From a virus, in IMG/VR virus record IMGVR_UViG_3300045912_000570, positions 1 to 33,271 of that record: a stretch of DNA of 33,271 nt; one strand, given 5' to 3'. The notes under the pieces were generated by a model. The model did not search any database, was not told where the DNA came from, and saw only the letters and a program-made list of their open reading frames with translations. The position numbers were made by a program, and so were the translations under genes. This document shows positions 1-5,675 of the stretch, one piece after another (position 1 is the stretch's first letter; each line of letters starts with the position of its first letter).

Positions 1-180
1 TGGCGCGGGGATCGAGTCAACCGCACGTTGTGGCGTGGGAATCGAGTCAACCGCACGTTGTGGCGTGGGAATCGAGTCAACCGCACGTTGTGGCGCGGGG
101 ATCGAGTCAACCGCACGTTGTGGCGTGGGAATCGAGTCAACCGCACGTTGTGGCGTGGGAATCGAGTCAACCGCACGTTG
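1..180 (+). repeat. six 30-bp tandem repeats, coding
   Basis: Six head-to-tail 30-bp units fill positions 1-180 and probably continue upstream. Two versions alternate: units 1 and 4 read gcgcgggga where units 2, 3, 5 and 6 read gcgtgggaa. The rest of each unit is identical. They are in frame with the gene ending at 680 and contain no spacers, so this is not a CRISPR array. Confidence 0.95.
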
Positions 181-680
181 TGGGCAGCGGTTACGCGCAG
201 TTGTCACTTCGCGGCAGAATTGTCGGCAAAGCGTCCGCCAACGTCGCGGTTTTGATTCATGGAACCAAAGCTAAAATAAAAGGCGGCAAGCAAACGAAAG
301 TCGTAATCAAGTCGCCGGCCGACTGGTGCGAATACTACGGCGTGCCGGTTAAACGTGGCGTTGCGATCCTCTACAAGGGTCTCAACGATCAATTCATCTC
401 GCCGCGTGGCGGCAAATATCAACCGGGCGAAATTCTTGGCGATGCCCCTGACTGGGACGGCGGTAAAGAAGAATGCGGCGGTGGTTGGCATTTTTCTCCG
501 CATCCGAAAATGACGCTCGAATTCAACAAAGAAGCTACGAAGTTTGTCGCGGTTCCGATCAAACTCAAAGACTTCGTTGTGCATCCCGACGGTGAGTATC
601 CGCAAAAGGTCAAAGGAAAATGCGGATGCGCTCCGATGCTTGAGGTTGATCAGAACGGAAAGGCCGTGGAGTCGAATTGA
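1..680 (+). CDS. 5'-truncated repeat protein with conserved C-terminal domain
   Basis: The reading frame is already open at base 3, so the true start lies upstream; the GTG at 30 is only an internal codon. The first ~60 residues are a decapeptide repeated six times, alternating AWESSQPHVV and ARGSSQPHVV. A globular C-terminal part follows, with the motifs ADWCEYYGVPV, GVAILYKGLN, FISPRG, PDWDGG and CGGGWHFSPHP. This pattern recalls a widespread phage and actinobacterial family of unknown function (DUF7666-like) whose N-terminus carries GNAHVVA-type repeats, probably a solenoid. There is no catalytic assignment. The stop TGA overlaps the next start, so the two genes are probably co-transcribed. 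Confidence 0.75.
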   Translation, partial: ARGSSQPHVVAWESSQPHVVAWESSQPHVVARGSSQPHVVAWESSQPHVVAWESSQPHVVGSGYAQLSLRGRIVGKASANVAVLIHGTKAKIKGGKQTKVVIKSPADWCEYYGVPVKRGVAILYKGLNDQFISPRGGKYQPGEILGDAPDWDGGKEECGGGWHFSPHPKMTLEFNKEATKFVAVPIKLKDFVVHPDGEYPQKVKGKCGCAPMLEVDQNGKAVESN

Positions 681-1012
681 ACCAACCCTCGCTATTCGTC
701 GAAACCGCCCACGGCTGGCAAGCGCCGCCGAAGTTTCACGGTTCGACCTTTGACGAAGCACGCGACCGGTTACGACTGACTGGACAACTTGGCCGGGTGT
801 ACGAAGTGTTGAAGTGTGGCCGCTGGATGACGTTGCCGGAAATTGAGGAAGCGATTAGGTCGCGGTGGCCGGACACGAATGACATCGTTTCGGCGATTTC
901 GGCGCGGATACGGCAACTGCGAACCGAATGCGGCGTGCCGGTGGAGAAAGAAAACCGGGGCGGTGGAACATGGGTGTATCGGTTGGGCGGGTCACAGGAA
1001 ACACAATTATGA
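677..1012 (+). CDS. winged-helix DNA-binding protein
   Basis: This 111-residue protein looks like a small winged helix-turn-helix domain. The core (about residues 35-107) has the helix GQLGRVYEVLKCG, then MTLPEIEEAI, a recognition-type helix VSAISARIRQLRTE and a wing ending GGGTWVYRL. Such folds are common in phage regulators, but the target is unknown. The best start is the TTG at 677, overlapping the upstream stop. The stop TGA lies inside an ATGA that starts the TnpB/Cas12-like gene, so the two are translationally coupled. That makes it a candidate regulator or accessory factor of the RNA-guided unit, which is inference. Confidence 0.7.
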   Translation: MNQPSLFVETAHGWQAPPKFHGSTFDEARDRLRLTGQLGRVYEVLKCGRWMTLPEIEEAIRSRWPDTNDIVSAISARIRQLRTECGVPVEKENRGGGTWVYRLGGSQETQL

Positions 1013-2220
1013 CCACGATTTGTAATAACTGCGGATTGCAACGCGACGGCGAAAAACTTCCGCGCGGTTGGAAGCGGATCAATAACGCCGCCTACTGCGG
1101 CGCGTGCATGAAAACCGCATGGATCATTAAGTCGGTGGCGCTGCGCGTGGCCGAGATAATCGACATGCAAGAAGGTGACACGTTTTTTTCGCCGTTCTCG
1201 AAGGCGTGGAGGTTGTCCACTGACTTAGCCAACTGGGCGCAGTTGGAATTGTTGAAGCGGGAACAGCCGCGCTTGCCGTCGATGACAAAGATGCCGAAGG
1301 CTGAGCCGTTTAATTTGTATGGTCATTTCACGAAACACTACCCGGAACGGTCGGCCTGGGACGGGGCCGCTGGATCGGCGTCGGCGATATTACAAGCGGT
1401 GTATCAAGGGTGGGTTGGCAAGTCGAATCGGAATCGGTTTAGCGTGATATGGAAGGGTGATGCGAGCGCGGCCTATTTCCGCTGGCCATACCCGTTCGTC
1501 GTCCGCAGTGCCGAAACAAAAATCGGTTGGACCGATCATGAAGGTGGCCGGTGGCCGTGGGTTAGCGTGACGTTGCCGGGTCGCCGGCTGATGTTGCGGT
1601 TAGCGCAGGGAACGGATTGGATTCGTTCGCTCCGCGACTTCGACAAGTTGTGTGACGGGTCGGCGTTGCTCGGTGACACAAAAATATGCGCCAAGTTCGC
1701 GGGTGGCAAGTTGAAAGGCGTCATGGTTCGTATTGCGGGACGATTCCCACGAACAGTATCCGCAAACGCTGGCAAGGTGGCCACGGTTTCGACGCAACCG
1801 AATGCGTTACTGCGATGCGATATTGAAGGATCGCAACGCGAATGGTGGTTACATATGCCGCACTTACGCGGGCTGATTGAGCGGTATGAAGTCCGTCGCG
1901 CGGAATTGGCGGACGACACGAAATTTGAGAAGCGATGGCCAGCGAAGAAACGAGCCAAGATTATCGGGAGCGGCAAGCCGCGCATGGAACGAATGGACGA
2001 CAACATTAAAACAGTGATCCAGCAAGCGGCCGCGCAGACGGTGGGCTATGCTGTCCGCAACGGTTGCGGGTCGATTGTGTATGACGATTCGTGCCGCGAT
2101 TTCTTGCCGACGTTTCGCTGGTTCGCTTTAGCGGAAAGATTCAAGCAAGTGGCCCATGCGAATGGGCTAGGGTTCACGGTTTTGAAAGGTGGTGAATCGA
2201 CACAAACTGATGCGGCCTGA
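1009..2220 (+). CDS. TnpB/Cas12-like RuvC-fold protein with N-terminal zinc ribbon
   Basis: The ATG at 1009 is chosen because it overlaps the upstream stop; this gives 403 residues. A zinc ribbon opens the protein (C5, C8, C30, C33). A helical part (35-140) and a beta-rich wedge-like part (145-248, with VSVTLPGRR) follow. The C-terminal half looks like the RuvC fold of TnpB/Cas12: strands at 256-283, a long basic helix (285-350), the strand SIVYDD at 355-360 in the RuvC-II position and an FRWFALAERFKQVAHANG helix. In TnpB and Cas12f the zinc finger and the RuvC-III Asp lie after this point; here the protein ends TDAA at 403. D271 could be a RuvC-I residue, but this is ambiguous. A CRISPR-type array begins 17 bases after the stop. 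Likely role: RNA-guided DNA binding, possibly without cleavage. The fold is fairly convincing; the function is inferred. Confidence 0.65.
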   Translation: MTTICNNCGLQRDGEKLPRGWKRINNAAYCGACMKTAWIIKSVALRVAEIIDMQEGDTFFSPFSKAWRLSTDLANWAQLELLKREQPRLPSMTKMPKAEPFNLYGHFTKHYPERSAWDGAAGSASAILQAVYQGWVGKSNRNRFSVIWKGDASAAYFRWPYPFVVRSAETKIGWTDHEGGRWPWVSVTLPGRRLMLRLAQGTDWIRSLRDFDKLCDGSALLGDTKICAKFAGGKLKGVMVRIAGRFPRTVSANAGKVATVSTQPNALLRCDIEGSQREWWLHMPHLRGLIERYEVRRAELADDTKFEKRWPAKKRAKIIGSGKPRMERMDDNIKTVIQQAAAQTVGYAVRNGCGSIVYDDSCRDFLPTFRWFALAERFKQVAHANGLGFTVLKGGESTQTDAA

Positions 2221-2237
2221 TTACTTGCAGGTAGTCG

Positions 2238-2471
2238 GGTGCGAGAGACATGGGAACGAGAGCAAGGCGCAGGCATAGAGCAATCCGAAGTTGAGAGCCT
2301 TGGGGTGCGAGAGACATGGGAACGAGAGCAAGGCGCAGGAAAGCTCCACTTTCCGGTATTCGACAAGGTGGTGCGAGAGGCAGGGGAATGAGAGCAAGGC
2401 GCAGGGCTGTCGTCAACGTGAATCAACTACCGATCAATGCGAGAGGTATGGGAATGAGAACCACAAAGGGA
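2238..2471 (+). CRISPR. mini CRISPR-type array: 4 repeats (last one decayed), 3 spacers
   Basis: Repeats of 36 nt start at 2238, 2304, 2370 and 2436, an exact 66-nt period. The first two are identical (ggtgcgagagacatggg, then aacgagagcaaggcgcagg). The third differs at three positions (2380, 2383, 2389). The fourth keeps about 19 of its first 24 bases and then diverges. The 30-nt spacers (2274-2303, 2340-2369, 2406-2435) are unrelated to one another. Decay increases away from the effector gene, which is normal polarity with the leader side upstream. Only 17 bases separate the array from the gene stop, so it is probably transcribed with the effector. No cas1 or cas2 is present. No convincing reading frame runs through it. 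Confidence 0.85.
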
Positions 2472-2620
2472 ACGGCTGACGTATTTCGGCGGCTGCTACG
2501 CCGAGGGCTGGTAACGGCTCCCCGCTCTCAGGGAGACACGGCCGGCCAGACTGGTCCAAGACGAACCGCACCGAATCCAGTGCGGGCCTTGCTCAGTCAG
2601 CCGTTCCTTTTGTGGTTTTC
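2456..2620 (+). ncRNA. structured RNA, tracrRNA-like candidate
   Basis: Bases 2456-2480 and 2596-2620 pair over 25 consecutive positions (23 Watson-Crick, G-U at 2458:2618 and 2468:2608), closing a ~165-nt domain. Inside are short perfect hairpins: 2486-2491/2499-2504, 2518-2522/2531-2535 and 2566-2571/2580-2585, with CTGG/CCAG (2508-2511/2546-2549) probably enclosing the second. The left arm starts inside the decayed terminal repeat. Between the last hairpin and the right arm lies a 9-nt segment complementary to the CRISPR repeat. This architecture fits a tracrRNA or omega-RNA-like scaffold. It could also be a processed transcript end. Expression is unproven. Confidence 0.7.
2586..2594 (+). 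other. anti-repeat segment
   Basis: GCCTTGCTC is the exact reverse complement of repeat positions 23-31 (GAGCAAGGC), the spacer-proximal end of the repeat. A further six-pair match, including one G-U, is possible between repeat GGGAAC and 2603-2608, after an internal loop. The second match competes with the 25-bp stem, so the RNA may switch pairing. This is what a type V tracrRNA anti-repeat looks like. Confidence 0.6.
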
Positions 2621-2690
2621 GATTATCCGGAATTGAACGGGCAGCGATAGTCGGCATCACGCCGGCAGGGATGGGAAGGGAGTCAGGACC

Positions 2691-3470
2691 GTGGGACGCA
2701 TACGAACGATCAAACCGGCGTTCTTTACTAACGATGAAGTCGCCAATTGTGCGCCACTGACGCGCATTTTGTTCATCGGATTGTGGACATGCGCGGACAA
2801 AGAGGGCCGATTAGAGGAACGACCGAAGAGAATCAAAGCGGAAGTGTTGCCTCTCGATGACGCCGACGTCGTTGCGATGCTCGATGAATTGGAAGCCGCC
2901 AGCCTGATTGTCCGCTATACGGCCGATGATCGTAAGTACATACAGATTACCAACTTCGCTAAGCACCAACGCCCCCATCCGAAAGAGCCCAAATCGACGA
3001 TTCCGGAGCCGTGTTTTTCCACGGCGAAACACGGAAAGAAACGGCGGGCCGTGAAAAAGTCATCCGTACTTCAGGAAGGGAAGGAGTCTCAGGAAGGAGT
3101 CTCAGGAAAGGAACAAGTAAATACATGCTCGGAGCCGGCCGAGCCGGCATCCGAGCCGTCCGCATCGCCACCTATCCCGATTCTTGAATTTCCGACCGTC
3201 GGAAAACCAAAACGGAATTGGTCTTTGACTGCGGCCAAGCTCGCCGAGTGGGTCGAGGCGTACCCTGGAGTGGACGTAATCGCCGAATGCCGCAAGGCGT
3301 TGCAGTGGTGTCGAGACAACCCAACCAAGCAAAAAACCTTCGCCGGAATGCCGAAGTTTCTCTCAGGCTGGCTGGGTCGTTGCCAGAATCGTGGCCAGGC
3401 CCACGGTCCGGCGCCGCCCCGTGAATCGACGCTGGATAAGGCAAATCGATTGATGGGGATCGGAACATGA
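2691..3470 (+). CDS. replisome organizer / replication initiation protein
   Basis: A GTG start at 2691 follows a purine-rich ribosome site (gggaaggg) by about 10 bases and gives 259 residues. The N-terminus (MGRIRTIKPAFFTNDEVA, then LFIGLWTCADKEGR, RPKRIKAEVLPLDD and ITNFAKHQRPHP) is the winged-helix domain of phage replication initiators of the replisome-organizer/DnaD-like type. The C-terminus (WRDNPTKQ-type region, then KTFAGMPKFLSGWL) resembles the helicase-interacting tail of that family. It should bind the phage origin and recruit helicase or its loader. The stop overlaps the next gene's ATGA, and that gene may be the loader. No iteron-type origin was recognised inside the gene. Confidence 0.75.
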   Translation: MGRIRTIKPAFFTNDEVANCAPLTRILFIGLWTCADKEGRLEERPKRIKAEVLPLDDADVVAMLDELEAASLIVRYTADDRKYIQITNFAKHQRPHPKEPKSTIPEPCFSTAKHGKKRRAVKKSSVLQEGKESQEGVSGKEQVNTCSEPAEPASEPSASPPIPILEFPTVGKPKRNWSLTAAKLAEWVEAYPGVDVIAECRKALQWCRDNPTKQKTFAGMPKFLSGWLGRCQNRGQAHGPAPPRESTLDKANRLMGIGT

Positions 3471-3847
3471 TCACGCGCGAACAGCATCGGGATTGGATGA
3501 CCAACTACGGCAATCGCGTTGGCTTGAACGCCGACGGCGGCATGGAGATGTTGGCGTCGTGGTTTTTCGATTTCGAGCGCATGGGTTTGACGATCGACCA
3601 GGTGAAGGCCGCCAGCGAAATCGCCATTCGCCGGATCACCGACAACCCGCCGCGCATGCGGGAACATCACCGGTCGATTTTCTTCGCGGCCATCAAGAAC
3701 GTGGTGCCAACCGGAGTTATCGCAACGCGGGAATTGATCGAAAAAAACAAACAAGTCGAGACGCCGGCGGACTACGCCGAGTTTCGCCGTGAACTGGAAA
3801 AACGGGGATGGCGCCGGCCATCCGTAACCACCAAACAGGGAGAGTGA
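3467..3847 (+). CDS. small helical protein, possible helicase loader
   Basis: This 126-residue, mostly helical protein is translationally coupled (ATGA at 3467) to the replisome organizer. The pattern of a buried W/F, GLTIDQVKAASEIAI and a PPRMREHH motif recalls the small helicase-loader proteins of phages such as SPP1 (G39P type, about the same length). The resemblance is in size, context and pattern, not clear identity. The C-terminus (about residues 85-126) is charged and probably flexible. If correct, it would deliver the host DnaB-type helicase to the phage origin. Otherwise it remains a conserved-looking replication-module protein. Confidence 0.45.
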   Translation: MITREQHRDWMTNYGNRVGLNADGGMEMLASWFFDFERMGLTIDQVKAASEIAIRRITDNPPRMREHHRSIFFAAIKNVVPTGVIATRELIEKNKQVETPADYAEFRRELEKRGWRRPSVTTKQGE

Positions 3848-3852
3848 ATCGC

Positions 3853-4536
3853 ATGGTCCGAACAGCATCGCGTCGCGGCGGTACGCCGTCGAAAACCAAG
3901 AAGCCAAAAACCCATCGGCCGAAACCCAAGACACCGCGGGTCAAGATGCCGGCGAAATCCAACGCGCCGGCCAAAACCATTCCAGCCGATCCGCAGCTCG
4001 CGACCGAGGCCCTCGAGCGCATCGCACTGGCCGAACGTGAATTGCAGACGGTCGAGGAGTAATACAAGTCGGCCAAGGTCGAGGCCCGCGAATTCAAAGC
4101 GCAGATGGAGAAGAAACGCAAACGCCTACACGAAATCATCGACGAAGAAACGGGCAACACGCCCAACCTGTTTGCGGCCAAAACGGCGGCGGCCGTGAAA
4201 GCGGGCAACGCCGAGGATGAGTCCTGGCGTGATGAGCCAATGTCGGCGCTGGACATCGCCGAGGGCACCGTGGCCAAGCTAGCGGCCGAGCACATTACCA
4301 CCGTCGGCGAGTATTGCGACTATCTGAAACCGCAGGCCAACGGATTTCAACCGCGTTTGACCGACATCAAAGGCATCGGAGCAGCAGCCGTCACGTCGAT
4401 CGAGGATGCGATCGAGAAGTTTTTCGCCGAGCGGAAAGCGCGGGCGGCGGAGATTGTGGAGGACGTGGCGGAGGCGACAGACCCGGAAGCTCAGGACGAC
4501 GACGAAGAGTTACCGGAAGGCACAGAGGCAGAATAG
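3853..4536 (+). pseudogene. coiled-coil / helix-hairpin-helix protein interrupted by an in-frame TAA
   Basis: An ATG at 3853 with the upstream site aggga opens a frame that would run to 4536 but for TAA at 4060-4062. Both sides are in the same frame. The heptad-rich segment continues across the stop (LAERELQTVEE, stop, YKSAKVEAREFKAQMEKKRKRL), so one ~227-codon gene has been broken. The N-terminus is a basic PKTHRPKPKTPRVK tail. The middle is a coiled coil. The C-terminus (LAAEHITTVGEYCDYL, then LTDIKGIGAAAVTSIEDAI) is helix-hairpin-helix-like DNA binding, followed by an acidic tail. TAA ends other genes here (for example 10455), so code reassignment is unlikely. A nonsense mutation, readthrough or a base-calling error remain possible. 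Confidence 0.65.
4105..4536 (+). CDS. C-terminal helix-hairpin-helix fragment (possible reinitiation product)
   Basis: This is the part of the interrupted gene that could still be made if translation restarts at the ATG at 4105. It has 143 residues: a basic helix (MEKKRKRLHEIIDEE), a linker, the LTDIKGIGAAAV helix-hairpin-helix-type segment around residues 88-115, and a very acidic end. No ribosome site is visible before this ATG, so independent expression is doubtful. Confidence 0.45.
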   Translation: MEKKRKRLHEIIDEETGNTPNLFAAKTAAAVKAGNAEDESWRDEPMSALDIAEGTVAKLAAEHITTVGEYCDYLKPQANGFQPRLTDIKGIGAAAVTSIEDAIEKFFAERKARAAEIVEDVAEATDPEAQDDDEELPEGTEAE

Positions 4537-4548
4537 AGGGCTCTGATC

Positions 4549-4812
4549 ATGGCGAAGTGGATTGAGTTTCGATTGGTCGAACAGAAAGCCGGCGACAAAC
4601 GGACTACCAAGTCTTGGGAAGTCGTCTCGAAGCAGCAGCAAAAAGTCATCGGCTGGATCAGTTGGTTCAGTGGATGGCGCAAATACTGTTTCTTCCCCGA
4701 TGCTGCGACAGTCTTTGAACAAGTCTGCCTGCGTGATATTGCCGACTTTTGCGAACGCGAAACCAAGGCCCATTACGCCACCGTCAAACAACAACGAGCA
4801 CCGGTCGCATGA
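4549..4812 (+). CDS. small conserved-looking protein, function unknown
   Basis: The 87-residue product has an aromatic core (ISWFSGWRKYCFFP) followed by TVFEQVCLRDIADFCERET. That signature looks like a small phage-encoded protein I have seen only as hypothetical. It has no signal peptide or membrane segment. It sits between the interrupted helix-hairpin-helix gene and a nuclease-like gene, and its stop overlaps the next gene's ATGA at 4809. The context points to DNA metabolism, but no activity can be assigned. Confidence 0.65.
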   Translation: MAKWIEFRLVEQKAGDKRTTKSWEVVSKQQQKVIGWISWFSGWRKYCFFPDAATVFEQVCLRDIADFCERETKAHYATVKQQRAPVA

Positions 4813-5198
4813 GTTCACCAACGCAAAGGACGTTGAAGCTGCTCCGCAAATGCGGCTACCTCTGCGCGGTCGTGGAAAAATGGAACGCCCACGCCGGTAT
4901 TCGACAAGACCTTTTCGGGTTCGCCGATATCATCGCCGTTCATCGTTTCCGCGAGCCGCGCATGTTGTTGATCCAGGCCACCGGACACACGAATGTTGCC
5001 GGCCGGTTGGCCAAGGTCAAGCCGATGTTGCCACTGCGGATTTGGCTGGGAGCCGGCGGAGCGTTCGAGGTGTGGGGTTGGAACGGCAAGAAACTCCGGC
5101 GCGTGATTGTGACGGAGCGCACGCTGGCCGGCGTGCCGGTGGAGTTGAAGCATCGGCGGCGGATTAAGCAAGCGGAACAAAAGGGGCTATTCGCATGA
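4809..5198 (+). CDS. PD-(D/E)XK nuclease-like protein with altered active site
   Basis: The 129-residue product has the layout of a small PD-(D/E)XK or Holliday-junction-resolvase-like fold: an N-terminal helix (TLKLLRKCGY), WNAHAGIRQDLFGFADIIAV with D34 and D40, then strand MLLIQATG, where Q56-A57-T58 stands in place of the usual E-x-K. The C-terminal region (IWLGAGGAFEVWGW) supplies further strands. Related phage proteins often show this Q-x-T variant, so activity may be lost or changed. It probably acts on phage DNA during recombination or replication. Start and stop are both coupled to neighbours through ATGA overlaps. Confidence 0.6.
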   Translation: MSSPTQRTLKLLRKCGYLCAVVEKWNAHAGIRQDLFGFADIIAVHRFREPRMLLIQATGHTNVAGRLAKVKPMLPLRIWLGAGGAFEVWGWNGKKLRRVIVTERTLAGVPVELKHRRRIKQAEQKGLFA

Positions 5199-5656
5199 CC
5201 TGCCGCCACTGCCACCAACGAGACGCCAACCGCCCGCGTGGCTTGTGCTGGGGTTGTTACTCTCAGCCGAGAGTGCGCGAACTGTATCCGCCCGGAACCG
5301 CGAATCCAGCGACTGCAAAGTTTGCGAAGGGCAGTAATTACGAACCAACCGAGGAAGAACTTGACGCGATGATCGCGGAGCAGCTGTTGATCCATGCCGG
5401 CAAGTCGCGATCGAGAATCGGGGATTATGGGGAAGGTGAGCCCAGCGAATCGTCGCTGGTCTTCGGCGCCATCCTCGGCCGGGTCGAGTTGGTCGATTGT
5501 GTCCGGGTCGAGCGGGTCGCCGGCCAGCCATTCGCCGAGGGGCCCTGGTGTTGGATTCTGCGGAATCCGGTCGCGTTTGATGAACCGGTCCCATATCGTG
5601 GTGCTCAAATGCTTTATGATGTGCCAGACAACCTTATTCCGCAGTTGGTACAGTGA
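5195..5656 (+). CDS. zinc finger fused to a truncated ASCH-like domain
   Basis: Residues 1-30 form a CxxC...CxxC zinc finger (CRHCHQ, then RPRGLCWGCY) typical of small planctomycete proteins, continuing to YEPTEEELDAMIAEQ. From there the sequence turns into the C-terminal portion of an ASCH domain: LLIHAGKS, SSLVFGAILGRVELVDCV, PFAEGPWCWILRNP and FDEPVPYRGAQMLYDVP. ASCH proteins normally begin about 30 residues earlier with a PWAW-type strand, which is missing here. The gene therefore looks like an in-frame fusion near base 5383. ASCH domains are thought to bind RNA or modified nucleotides; the function here is unknown. Confidence 0.6.
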   Translation: MTCRHCHQRDANRPRGLCWGCYSQPRVRELYPPGTANPATAKFAKGSNYEPTEEELDAMIAEQLLIHAGKSRSRIGDYGEGEPSESSLVFGAILGRVELVDCVRVERVAGQPFAEGPWCWILRNPVAFDEPVPYRGAQMLYDVPDNLIPQLVQ

Positions 5657-5675
5657 TAGGCCATGAGGCTTAATA

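Noticed and set aside
1-180. CRISPR array at the window start
   Set aside because: The 30-bp units are head-to-tail with no spacers and encode in-frame decapeptides, so it is a coding tandem repeat.
1009-2220. IS200/IS605-type transposon carrying TnpB
   Set aside because: No TnpA, no transposon ends and no target duplication are seen, and the protein is followed by a spacer array rather than a transposon end.
2291-2636. Small open frames across the array and RNA (both strands)
   Set aside because: They only repeat the array units (for example GNESKAQ-like peptides) and have no coding support; repeat geometry and RNA stems explain the sequence.
3853-4536. Alternative genetic code with TAA read as an amino acid
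   Set aside because: Several intact genes end in TAA at expected positions (10455, 12546, 17289), so general reassignment is unlikely.
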